DNA from: Tepidiforma bonchosmolovskayae
Lineage (GTDB): Bacteria > Chloroflexota > Dehalococcoidia > Tepidiformales > Tepidiformaceae
DNA: 64,000 bases
Assembly: GCF_008838325.1 (NCBI RefSeq)
Contig: NZ_CP042829.1
Location: forward strand, 2,294,001-2,358,000
Reading direction: 5' to 3'
The notes beneath the pieces were generated by a model. It did no database searches. It saw only the letters and a program-made list of their open reading frames with translations, and was not told the origin of the DNA. Position numbers and translations under genes: made by a program. Below, in pieces: positions 57,063 to 64,000 of this stretch (positions are counted from its first letter, which is position 1; every line of letters begins with the position of its first letter).

Positions 57063-59050
57063 GACGTCGCTCCTCCCTCGTCGATGACGGCAATCACGTC
57101 TCCGAGCGCGACCTGCGCGCCCGGCTCAACCCGGACCTCCCGGACGGTCCCTGCCGCCCCGGCGAACAGGCGGTGCTCCATTTTCATCGCCTCCAGGATG
57201 GCCACAACGTCACCGGCCTCCACGTGCTGCCCCGGCTTCACGGTCACCGCGACGACCTTCCCCGGCATCGGCGCCGTCAGCCCGCCGGCAATGCTCTCCC
57301 GGCCGCCGCGTTCGGGCAGCCGCGGGCGCTCCGTCAGCTCGACCTGGTGCTCGCCGAGGTGCAGCCACCAAGACATGCCGTCGCGGTGCCAGCGCGCTGT
57401 CACCCGGAGCCCATCCAGCTCCGCCGTGACCGTGTCGCCGGCGACGTCGAACCCCCGCACCTCGGAGGGCGCGCCCTCGCCGACGGCGACCCGCCACGAC
57501 CCGTCACGCCGCGGTGCGTACCGCACTTCCAGGGTCCGTTCGCCCGCCGTGAAGTCGGTCCGCTGGTCCTGCGACGGGTTGTTTCGCCAGCCCGGCGGGA
57601 TGGTCGCCTGGACACGGGCTGCCCGGCGCCGCAGCCACATCCCTGTCAGCGCCGCCAGGGCAGCGGCCTGCGCCAGCACCTCGTCCGGCGGCCCGCCCGG
57701 CGCGATGGCGTGCGTCTCGAGGAACCGCGTGGTCGTCTCGCCCGCGAGGAACGCCGGGTGACGCAGCACCGCGCGCAGGAAATCCCGGTTCGTCGGCGGG
57801 CCGAACACCGTCAGCCGGTCGAGCGCTGCCGCCAGCCGGACTGCCGCCTCGTCCCGGGTAGGGCCGTGCGCGATTACCTTCGCAACCATCGGGTCGAAGT
57901 ACGGCGAAATTTCGCTCCCCGATGCAATCCCGGCATCCACCCGCAGCCAGGGCGCTTCCGGCGCCGAGAACAGGCGCACCCGCCCGGCCTGCGGCAGGAA
58001 CCCCGCCGCCGGGTCCTCCGCGTACAGCCGCACTTCGATCGCGTGCCCGGTGATCCGCAGCTCGTCCTGCCGTACCGAGAGCGGGAGCCCCTGCGCGACC
58101 CGGAGCTGCTCCCGGACGAGGTCGACCCCCGTGATCAGCTCCGTGACCGGGTGCTCCACCTGCAGGCGCGTGTTCATCTCCATGAACGAAAAGCGCCCGT
58201 CGCCTCGCCACAGGAACTCGATCGTGCCGGCGTTCCGGTAGCCGATAGCCCGTACCGCCGCGACGGCCGCAGCGATGAGCCGCTCCCGGGCCTCTGCGCT
58301 GACCGCCGGCGATGGCGCCTCCTCGACGATCTTCTGGTGCCGCCGCTGAATGGAGCATTCCCGCTCGAACAGGACCGCCACATTGCCGTAGTTGTCGGCC
58401 AGCACCTGCACCTCGATGTGCCGCGCGTCGATCACGTACGGCTCCGCAAACAGGCGCCCATCCCCGAAGGCCCCGAGCGCCTCCCGGCGGGCAGCCGCCA
58501 CGGCAGCGGGCAGCTCCGCAGGGTCGGTGACGATGCGCATCCCGCGCCCGCCGCCGCCGGCGGCCGCCTTGACCATCAGCGGGAAGCCCACCGATGCCGC
58601 CTGCGCGGCCAGTCCGCCAGCGTCCTCGCCGTCAAGCAGCGCGCGTGGCAGGACCGGCACGCCCGCCGCCTCCATCGCTGCCAGCGCGGCGACCTTGTCG
58701 CCCATCTGCGCGATGACCTCCGGGGGCGGGCCGACCCAGAGCAGTCCCGCCTCCTCGACCTGCCGCGCGAACTCCGCCTTCTCCGAGAGGAATCCGTAGC
58801 CCGGGTGCACCGCATCAGCGCCCAGCCGCCGGGCAGCTTCCAGGATGCGCGCGCCGTCCAGGTAGGTCTCTCCCGGGGTCGTGCCCCGCAGCTCCACCGC
58901 CGCGTCGAGCTCCCGCACGAACGGGAGCCCGCGGTCCGGCTCAGCGAAGACGCCGACCGGCTCGATCCCCATCGCCCGGGCGGTCCGGGCGACCCGGCTG
59001 ACAATCTCGCCGCGGTTCGCAATCAGCAAACGACGAATTCGCCGCTCCAT
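57059..59050 (-). CDS. Acyl-CoA carboxylase, biotin-containing alpha subunit
   Basis: The 663-residue protein carries biotin carboxylase, BT and BCCP domains. RRLLIANRGEIVSRVARTARAMGI opens it, followed by VHPGYGFLSEKAEFA, KAAAGGGGRGMRIV (ATP-grasp), ERECSIQRRHQKIVEEAPSP and EMNTRLQVEHPVTELITGVDLV. The biotin site is EAMKMEH in the last 45 residues, lysine biotinylated. It carboxylates biotin with ATP and bicarbonate for the beta subunit encoded just upstream. It could act on methylcrotonyl-, geranyl- or propionyl-CoA; the AtuE/LiuC-like hydratase and AtuA neighbours favour the first two. It starts three bases after the beta gene stop. Confidence 0.94.
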   Translation of the reverse strand: MERRIRRLLIANRGEIVSRVARTARAMGIEPVGVFAEPDRGLPFVRELDAAVELRGTTPGETYLDGARILEAARRLGADAVHPGYGFLSEKAEFARQVEEAGLLWVGPPPEVIAQMGDKVAALAAMEAAGVPVLPRALLDGEDAGGLAAQAASVGFPLMVKAAAGGGGRGMRIVTDPAELPAAVAAARREALGAFGDGRLFAEPYVIDARHIEVQVLADNYGNVAVLFERECSIQRRHQKIVEEAPSPAVSAEARERLIAAAVAAVRAIGYRNAGTIEFLWRGDGRFSFMEMNTRLQVEHPVTELITGVDLVREQLRVAQGLPLSVRQDELRITGHAIEVRLYAEDPAAGFLPQAGRVRLFSAPEAPWLRVDAGIASGSEISPYFDPMVAKVIAHGPTRDEAAVRLAAALDRLTVFGPPTNRDFLRAVLRHPAFLAGETTTRFLETHAIAPGGPPDEVLAQAAALAALTGMWLRRRAARVQATIPPGWRNNPSQDQRTDFTAGERTLEVRYAPRRDGSWRVAVGEGAPSEVRGFDVAGDTVTAELDGLRVTARWHRDGMSWWLHLGEHQVELTERPRLPERGGRESIAGGLTAPMPGKVVAVTVKPGQHVEAGDVVAILEAMKMEHRLFAGAAGTVREVRVEPGAQVALGDVIAVIDEGGATS

Positions 59051-59053
59051 GGC

Positions 59054-60649
59054 TCACATCCTGAACACGCCGAACGAGTCCGTCCCGCGGACGACGTTCG
59101 AATGGATGGCTGAGAGCGCAATGCCGAGGACGGTCCGGGTATCCCGCGGGTCGATAATCCCGTCGTCCCACAGCTGCCCCGTGGCGAACAGCGCCGTCGA
59201 CTCCCGCTCGATCTGCGCTTCGATGGCTGCCCGCATGGCTGCGTCTCGCTCTTCGTCGATCGGGATGCCGGCCGCCATCGCCGCCTGCCGCTGCACGATC
59301 GACATCACGCCGGCCAGCTGCTTCGGGCCCATCACGGCAATCCGGTGGTTCGGCCACGTGAAGACGAATCGCGGGTCGTAGGCCCGCCCGGCCATCCCGT
59401 AGTTCCCGGCGCCGTACGAAGCGCCGATCATCAGCGTGATGTGCGGCACCTTCGAGTTCGTGACCGCGTTGATCATCTTCGCCCCGTCTTTGATGATCCC
59501 CCGCTGCTCATAGACCGTCCCGACCATGTAGCCCGTGACGTTCTGCATGAACAGCAGCGGAATATCGAGCTTGTTGCAGAGCTGGATGAACTGCGCGGCC
59601 TTCTCCGATTCCTCGGAGAAGAGGATGCCGTTGTTCGCGAGGATGCCGATCCGGTAGCCGTGCAGCGACGCCCACCCCGTGATGAGCTGCTCGCCGTACA
59701 GCGGCTTGAACTCGTGGAAGCGGGAGCCATCGACCACCCGGGCAATCACCTCCCGGGCATCGAACGGCACCCGCAGGTCCACCGAAGCGATCCCGAGCAG
59801 CTCCTCCGGGTCGTGCACCGGGTCATCGGGCGGCTCCGTCGGCGCAGGCCCCAGCTTCCTCCAGCTCCAGCTCTCGACCAGGTCGCGCGTGATGCCGATC
59901 GCCTCGTACTCGTCGTCCGCGAGGAAGTCGGCCAGGCCGGAGACGCGCGCATGCATCTCCCCGCCGCCGAGCGACTCCTCCTCGGCATCCTCACCGGTCG
60001 CCATCTTGACCAGCGGCGGCCCCCCAAGGAACGCATGCGACTGCCCCCGGATGAACACCGTGTAATCCGACATCCCCGGGACGTAGGCGCCGCCGGCCGT
60101 CGCGTTGCCGAACACAATCGACACCGTCGGGATCCGCTCGCCCGAAAGCCGCGTAATCTCGAAGAACGTCCGCCCGCCCGGCACGAAGATCTCTGCCTGC
60201 CGCGGCAGGTCGGCTCCGCCCGATTCCGTCAGCTGAATGACCGGGAGCCGGTTCGCCCGCGCGATTTCGAAGGAGCGGAGCGTCTTCTTCACGGTGTACG
60301 GATTCGACGTCCCGCCGCGCACCGTCGGGTCGCTCGCCTGGATCATGCACTCGACGCCCGAAATCACGCCGATCCCGGTGACGATGCTCCCGCCCACGGT
60401 GTACTCGCTTCCCCAGCCTGCCAGCGGCGATAGCTCGAGGAACGCAGAATCCTGGTCGATCAGCAGCTCGATCCGCTCCCGCGGCAGGAGCCGTCCCCGC
60501 GCCCGGTGCCGGGCGACGTATTTCTCGCCCCCGCCGGCCCGTGCGGTCGCCAGCTGCTGGTCAATTTCCGCCAGTAGCCCGAGCATCTGCTCACGGTTCT
60601 GCTGGAATGCCGGTTGTCTGGTGTCGATGCGTGACCTGAGTACCTGCAT
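59054..60649 (-). CDS. Acyl-CoA carboxylase, carboxyltransferase beta subunit
   Basis: The 531-residue protein transfers carboxyl from biotin to acyl-CoA. It has RHRARGRLLPRERIELLID, the N-terminal oxyanion region ASDPTVRGGTSNPYTVKKTLR, FGNATAGGAYVPGMSDYTVF, and FLGGPPLVKMATGEDAEEESLGG. The C-terminal half has NVTGYMVGTVYEQRGIIKDGAKMINAV, MIGASYGAGNYGMAGRAYDPRF and TWPNHRIAVMGPKQLAGVM. These fit the methylcrotonyl-/geranyl-CoA carboxylase type better than acetyl- or propionyl-CoA. It is the first gene of the operon, with a TetR-type palindrome over its -10 element and a GAGG ribosome binding site before ATG 60649. Confidence 0.94.
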   Translation of the reverse strand: MQVLRSRIDTRQPAFQQNREQMLGLLAEIDQQLATARAGGGEKYVARHRARGRLLPRERIELLIDQDSAFLELSPLAGWGSEYTVGGSIVTGIGVISGVECMIQASDPTVRGGTSNPYTVKKTLRSFEIARANRLPVIQLTESGGADLPRQAEIFVPGGRTFFEITRLSGERIPTVSIVFGNATAGGAYVPGMSDYTVFIRGQSHAFLGGPPLVKMATGEDAEEESLGGGEMHARVSGLADFLADDEYEAIGITRDLVESWSWRKLGPAPTEPPDDPVHDPEELLGIASVDLRVPFDAREVIARVVDGSRFHEFKPLYGEQLITGWASLHGYRIGILANNGILFSEESEKAAQFIQLCNKLDIPLLFMQNVTGYMVGTVYEQRGIIKDGAKMINAVTNSKVPHITLMIGASYGAGNYGMAGRAYDPRFVFTWPNHRIAVMGPKQLAGVMSIVQRQAAMAAGIPIDEERDAAMRAAIEAQIERESTALFATGQLWDDGIIDPRDTRTVLGIALSAIHSNVVRGTDSFGVFRM

Positions 60650-60665
60650 GGTGCTGCCTCGGCGG

Positions 60666-60681
60666 AGTGTACCGATCGGTA
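60666..60681 (-). promoter_or_regulatory. TetR-type palindrome overlapping the -10 of the carboxylase operon
   Basis: TACCGATCGGTA at 60670-60681 is a perfect 12-base palindrome. TACACT on the minus strand (60671-60666) overlaps its left end by two bases and serves as a -10 about 16 bases before the beta-subunit ATG. The ACCGATCGGT core resembles half-sites bound by TetR-family regulators. No regulator gene is adjacent in the window. Confidence 0.55.
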
Positions 60682-60722
60682 AGCCAGGCGGGACGGCCGG
60701 ACGGCCCCCGCGCGGGGGCCGG

Positions 60723-61133
60723 TCAGCCGTCGCCCGGCTCGCGATACTCGGCCGCCAGCCCTGGATTCGAAACCTCCAGCTTGTCGAGGGTTACCCGTCG
60801 CAGGTGGCTGAGCACCGCCAGCCGCCAGGGGCCCTCGTCAGCCTCGCCCTTCCGGATGCGTTCGCAGAGGGCCTCGTTTCGCCGCATCAGCGCCTCCCGC
60901 ACGGCCGCCAGCTTCGGCGGCATCGGCTCGATGCCGAGCAGGTGGTCGAGGCCGTCCCACTCCCGTGCGAGGTGGTCCTCCATCGTCGCCAGTTCGCGCC
61001 GGAGCATCTCGATGACGTTCATCGAAACCCGGGCATGGAAGCTCAGCCGCCCCTGTGTGTTCGGCATGACGTCGTCCCGGAGATACCCCGCGACCGCCTC
61101 CAGCAGCTCGTCGATCGTCGGCCGATCCTGCAT
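60723..61133 (-). CDS. DUF6285 family small protein
   Basis: The 136-residue protein begins MQDRPTIDELLEAVAGYLRD and has GRLSFHARVSMNVIEMLRRELA, EWDGLDHLLG, and a helical C-terminus. This pattern matches DUF6285, whose members sit next to acyl-CoA dehydrogenase-type phosphotransferase genes. Function is unknown. Its ATG overlaps the phosphotransferase gene stop by one base (TGATG), so the two are coupled. The next operon, the carboxylase, begins 74 bases below. It contains one conserved histidine and no recognised catalytic motif. Confidence 0.85.
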   Translation of the reverse strand: MQDRPTIDELLEAVAGYLRDDVMPNTQGRLSFHARVSMNVIEMLRRELATMEDHLAREWDGLDHLLGIEPMPPKLAAVREALMRRNEALCERIRKGEADEGPWRLAVLSHLRRVTLDKLEVSNPGLAAEYREPGDG

Positions 61134-62143
61134 CAGTCCCACCTCCCTTCGAGCAGCTCGAGCAGCACAATCTCCGTCTCTGCCGTCCGCCGCCCAATAG
61201 CCGCCAGTTCGACGCTCCGGCTCCGCCCGGTGAGGTAGGTGGCCGCCTGCGTCATCGTGATGACGCCCCACTTGAGGTTCCCGAACATCTCGTACCAGAG
61301 GAAATGCTGCCGGTTCACCTTCCGGCCGCCGGCTGCCTCGTACGCCTCGATGAACGCCTCCCGCGTGCCGACACCGGCGATCGGCAGCCTGCCGCCGAAC
61401 CGCCACGACTTCACCGCCAGCCACCCGAGGTCCTCCATCGGGTCGCCCCAGTGCGCCAGCTCCCAGTCGAGGATCCCCTTCACCCCGGTCTCGTCGAAGA
61501 TGAAGTTCCCCAGCCGGAAGTCGCCGTGGACCAGCACCAGCTCCGACGGCGGCGGCAGGTGCTGCCGGAGCCAGCGGATGGCCAGCTCAAACACCGGATG
61601 CGGGTCGAGTTCAGCCGTCCGGTAGCTGGTCTCGTAGTGGTCGAGCTGCGCCTCCGCCGAGGTCTTCCCCTCCGGTGGCCGTTCGAGCCCCGCCAGCTCG
61701 GGGTGGTCGGCCTCCCGAATCGCGTGGATCCGTGCGAGGTCCCGCGCCAGCTGGTACGGCACCACCTCGCGCGCCTTCGCGTACTGCTCCCCCCGGATGA
61801 GCCGCGCGCCCAGCGTCTCCCCGGGCACCCGCCGCATCACGAAGAACTTCACCGGGAACGTGTCATCCCCGTCCCAGAGTGGCTCCGGCACGGTGACCCC
61901 GGCATTCCACGCGGCTTTAATCAGGTGGTACTCCAGCTCCCTCCCGGGGATGGTCGGCGCGCCCGGCACCGGGTCTGCACGGAGGATGCCCTCGATGCGC
62001 CCCTGCGGCGTGTCCGCATCGAACGACCACGTCTCCCGGGAGGCGCCGCCCGAGAGCCGGGCCAGGTTCGACACCGTGACCGGGCCGCCCGTCCGTGCGG
62101 CGATGAACCGCTCCAGCCCCTGCTGGACCTCCTCCTTCTGCAC
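61133..62143 (-). CDS. Aminoglycoside-phosphotransferase-like kinase (ACAD10/11-type)
   Basis: The 336-residue protein has the APH kinase fold. It has LARLSGGASRETWSFDA, WDGDDTFPVKFFVMRRVPGETLGARLI, the catalytic LVHGDFRLGNFIFDE (Brenner motif), and GILDWELAHWGDPMEDLGWLAVKSWRF with the metal-binding aspartate. In human ACAD10/11 this domain phosphorylates 4-hydroxyacyl-CoA during breakdown of 4-hydroxy fatty acids, so a similar function is plausible here. It is co-transcribed with a DUF6285 gene and, upstream, a lipocalin-like gene four bases away. Drug resistance is unlikely. Confidence 0.9.
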   Translation of the reverse strand: MQKEEVQQGLERFIAARTGGPVTVSNLARLSGGASRETWSFDADTPQGRIEGILRADPVPGAPTIPGRELEYHLIKAAWNAGVTVPEPLWDGDDTFPVKFFVMRRVPGETLGARLIRGEQYAKAREVVPYQLARDLARIHAIREADHPELAGLERPPEGKTSAEAQLDHYETSYRTAELDPHPVFELAIRWLRQHLPPPSELVLVHGDFRLGNFIFDETGVKGILDWELAHWGDPMEDLGWLAVKSWRFGGRLPIAGVGTREAFIEAYEAAGGRKVNRQHFLWYEMFGNLKWGVITMTQAATYLTGRSRSVELAAIGRRTAETEIVLLELLEGRWD

Positions 62144-62147
62144 GGCC

Positions 62148-63110
62148 CTACTCGACCTGGTCGAGGTACTCGCTCAGGCCGTAGCCCTTGCGCTCGCCGT
62201 CGAGGAGGTACTCCGTCATCCCCTCGCCGATGTGGGTGAACTTCCCGGCCCGGCGGTTTCGCAGCGGGATGAACCCGCGAACCGTGCCCTCCACCCGGTG
62301 GGTCTCGCCGTTCGCCAGCGTTACCGTCGCACGAAGTGCCTTGTGGTAGTTCGTGTTCTCCTCGTACTCCGTCTCGAGGTCGATCTGCTTCACCGGGATG
62401 ATGGTGTCCGGGCCCTTGTGGAACACCCCGCCGATTCGGTCGCCGACAATCGAGAGGACCATGCCCAGGTCGTCGCCGAAGTTCCCCGTAATCCACCGGT
62501 AGCTCGGCGTCGATTGCCAGTACCGCGGCCCCCAGGAGTGGTCCCGCAGCCCGTGCCCCGTGATCTGGAGCACCGGCCCGTCCTCGACCTGCAGCGTCCC
62601 GGTGACCCGCATGTGCTGCTCGTAGTGCGCCCGCGCGAACTCGTTCTGCGCGCCGGCTCCGCCCGGCTCGGCCACGTGCCCGTAGATCGGTCCGACGCCC
62701 TCGTGCACCAGGTCCAGCCGAATCCGCTTATGCGGGTTCTCCTTGAACGCCACGCTCGGCTCCCGCATCTCCCGCGGGTCCTTCAGGTAGACCACCGAGC
62801 CCTCATACGTCGTGCGCAGCCGCTCGCCCGGCTCGAGCACCTCCACCTTCAGCCCGCCGGCGTTCCATCCCTCGTTGCTCGAAATCTGGGGCCGCTTGTA
62901 GTTGAACAGCGCCGAGCCGTCGGGCTGGTACACAATCACGGTTACCTCGGCGTAGCCCTCGTTGGCGCGATTCCCGATGCGCAGGAACCCGCCCATTTGC
63001 TGCTGGCGGTCGAAGAAGTTGAAGTAGACCGACTCGTTGAAGTTCTCCTCGGGGCCGAGGGGGTGAGTGTAGTCGTCTTCCGGCTTGACGTTGCCGACGA
63101 TGGTAACCAT
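62148..63110 (-). CDS. Lipocalin-like (AttH/CrtC-type) protein
   Basis: The 320-residue protein is all beta. It has NESVYFNFFDRQQQMGGFLRIG, VTVIVYQPDGSALFNYKRPQIS, and ITGHGLRDHSWGPRYWQSTPSYRWITGNFGDDLG, with a DHSWGPR motif typical of AttH and hydroxyneurosporene-synthase-like lipocalin proteins. Such proteins add water or act on lipids or isoprenoids. The fold assignment is from the motif and general pattern. The start is ATG 63110; the frame extends above but overlaps the cytochrome gene and reads as noise. It is four bases above the phosphotransferase gene, in one operon. Confidence 0.75.
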   Translation of the reverse strand: MVTIVGNVKPEDDYTHPLGPEENFNESVYFNFFDRQQQMGGFLRIGNRANEGYAEVTVIVYQPDGSALFNYKRPQISSNEGWNAGGLKVEVLEPGERLRTTYEGSVVYLKDPREMREPSVAFKENPHKRIRLDLVHEGVGPIYGHVAEPGGAGAQNEFARAHYEQHMRVTGTLQVEDGPVLQITGHGLRDHSWGPRYWQSTPSYRWITGNFGDDLGMVLSIVGDRIGGVFHKGPDTIIPVKQIDLETEYEENTNYHKALRATVTLANGETHRVEGTVRGFIPLRNRRAGKFTHIGEGMTEYLLDGERKGYGLSEYLDQVE

Positions 63111-63178
63111 GCGCTGCCTCCTGCCGGTGCTGTCTCCCGGCGAAGGCGGATCATACCGGAGCCGCCGCCGGCCCGCTC

Positions 63179-64000
63179 CTACTGCGTAACCGGCGCCAGC
63201 GTCCGCAGGTAGTTCACGAGGTGCCAGATCTCCTCGTCGGTCATCCCCTGCTCTTTCCACGCCGGCATCGCTGTACCGGGGATGCCGTTCGCGATGAACC
63301 GGTAGAGCTGCCCGTCCGGGTGCTGCGGCACGTGCACCGTGAGGTCGAGCGGATACGGGTTCAGGTTCAGTCCCGGGGGCGGGACGCCGGTCCGGCCATG
63401 GCAGGCGATGCAATTCGCCTCGTACAGCGCCCGGCCCTTCGCAATCGAGTCCGCATCGGGAAAGACGGGGTTGCTCGGCAGGCCGGCCTGCGGCTCGTGG
63501 GCATGCACGCCGAACAGCAGCAGCACGCCGAGCCCGAAACCCGCCAGCGTGCCCGTGCTCGCCGCCCGGCCGGCAATCCGGTGGAGCCGCCGCGCCTCCC
63601 CCCGGGCCAGCGCAGCGCCCAGCCCGGCCAGCAGCAGCACGAGCCCGCCGAACTGGTTCCAGCTCAGCCCCGCCGTCGGCAGCGCCCACCGGCCGCCCGT
63701 GGTGGCGCTGCCGCCCGCAAACGCCCCGGACGGCCGGACGTCGAAGAACGTCCGCGCGTCGTCTGCATCCGCCCGCCGGACCTCGACCTCCACCCGCCAT
63801 CTCCCTTCGAGCGGGAGGTACGGCCCCTGTCCGCTGAACTCCCCCGGCCCGTCGGGCGAGAGCACCAGCGTCGATGGGCCGAGCGACTGGTCCTCCTGGT
63901 ACCGGAACGACAGCCGTACGAACTGCGCCGCTGCGGGTGCTCCGCCGGCACCGGCGAGCCGTACGCGGAACGTATTCAGCCCGGTCTGGTTCGGGTGGAT
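63179..64000 (-). CDS. CopD-like membrane protein with C-terminal cytochrome c domain (partial, 5' end missing)
   Basis: The gene runs off the right edge; at least 273 residues are visible. The N-terminal visible part starts IHPNQTGLNTFRVRLAGAGG and contains a VRLSFRYQEDQSLGP strand, like the external domain of copper-transport CopC/CopD/YcnJ-type proteins. A single helix (WNQFGGLVLLLAGLGAALA) and another near TLAGFGLGVLLLFGVHA follow. The end is a class I cytochrome c domain with CIACHG for haem, IPGTAMPAW with the methionine ligand, and TDEEIWHLVNYLRTL. It lies on the exported side, likely donating electrons to an oxidase. It is separate from the lipocalin-like operon by 68 bases. Confidence 0.8.
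   Translation of the reverse strand: MHPNQTGLNTFRVRLAGAGGAPAAAQFVRLSFRYQEDQSLGPSTLVLSPDGPGEFSGQGPYLPLEGRWRVEVEVRRADADDARTFFDVRPSGAFAGGSATTGGRWALPTAGLSWNQFGGLVLLLAGLGAALARGEARRLHRIAGRAASTGTLAGFGLGVLLLFGVHAHEPQAGLPSNPVFPDADSIAKGRALYEANCIACHGRTGVPPPGLNLNPYPLDLTVHVPQHPDGQLYRFIANGIPGTAMPAWKEQGMTDEEIWHLVNYLRTLAPVTQ

Noticed and set aside
56441-59113. 890-codon plus-strand frame opposite the carboxylase alpha gene
   Set aside because: Same artefact; the minus strand encodes biotin carboxylase and BCCP motifs.
61133-62143. Aminoglycoside resistance gene
   Set aside because: The APH fold is that of acyl-CoA-associated kinases (ACAD10/11 type), and the neighbours are acyl-CoA genes.
1-64000. CRISPR arrays, insertion sequences, prophage or integrated elements
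   Set aside because: No regularly spaced repeats, transposase, integrase or phage genes were seen, and codon use is uniform apart from the strand effect.

Overview
The window is a gene-dense, very GC-rich piece of bacterial chromosome carrying about 57 protein genes and two tRNA genes. No interval longer than about 270 bases lacks a gene, and I saw no insertion sequence, prophage, rRNA or CRISPR array. Several features fit an aerobic member of the Chloroflexota, possibly a Tepidiforma-like lineage: split methylmalonyl-CoA mutase subunits, many luciferase-like flavin oxidoreductases, CaiB-type CoA transferases, DapL-type lysine synthesis, a YS-type aa3 oxidase, and AtuA, DUF6285 and TIGR03084 proteins. 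This placement is an inference from gene content only.

Layout. 1-5575 (minus): purine operon guaA-purD-purB-membrane protein-purC, with purC cut by the left edge. 5647-16163 (plus): tsaC, rpiB, pgk, a membrane protein, tpiA, miaA, dapF, dapL, hflX and two CoA transferases. 16222-24907 (minus): ctaA-ctaB, then a cytochrome oxidase operon from a consensus promoter, ending in an unusual cupredoxin fusion and a terminator, plus an M23 peptidase, a PH-domain protein and a MaoC hydratase. 24963-28824 (minus): acyl-CoA dehydrogenase, crotonyl-CoA carboxylase/reductase with a large operator-like inverted repeat, and a Gfo/Idh oxidoreductase. 29062-29422: tRNA-Asn and tRNA-Phe. 29500-32772: epoxide hydrolase, NTF2-like protein, coiled-coil protein, atypical OmpR-type regulator and a divergent 48-residue protein. 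32881-37727 (plus): methylmalonyl-CoA mutase operon (large subunit, DinB-like protein, epimerase, two more VOC proteins, B12 subunit, MeaB). 37756-41397 (plus): TIGR03936 protein, GNAT, phosphatase, FtsB-like protein and tilS. 41360-53644: several flavin oxidoreductases, IMPase, D-aminoacylase, DUF255 protein, two acetoacetate-decarboxylase-fold proteins, DegV and an acyl-CoA dehydrogenase. 53680-63110 (minus): an atu/liu-like acyl-CoA carboxylase operon under a TetR-type palindrome, preceded by a lipocalin-like/kinase-like/DUF6285 operon. The right edge cuts a CopD-like c-type cytochrome.

How the genes fit together. The metabolic theme is branched-chain, isoprenoid or short-chain acyl-CoA breakdown through biotin-, B12- and flavin-dependent steps (carboxylase, hydratase, dehydrogenases, crotonyl-CoA carboxylase/reductase, mutase, epimerase), feeding an aerobic haem-copper respiratory chain.

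Two window-wide signals stand out. First, plus-strand genes prefer C-ending codons while minus-strand genes prefer G-ending codons, so the plus strand is C-rich throughout; this suggests a single replichore. Second, a -10-like TAnnnT element sits only 6-8 bases before the start codon of at least six genes, which suggests leaderless transcription. Start codons were chosen from reading frame, neighbour spacing and ribosome binding sites, and several remain ambiguous as noted in the entries.
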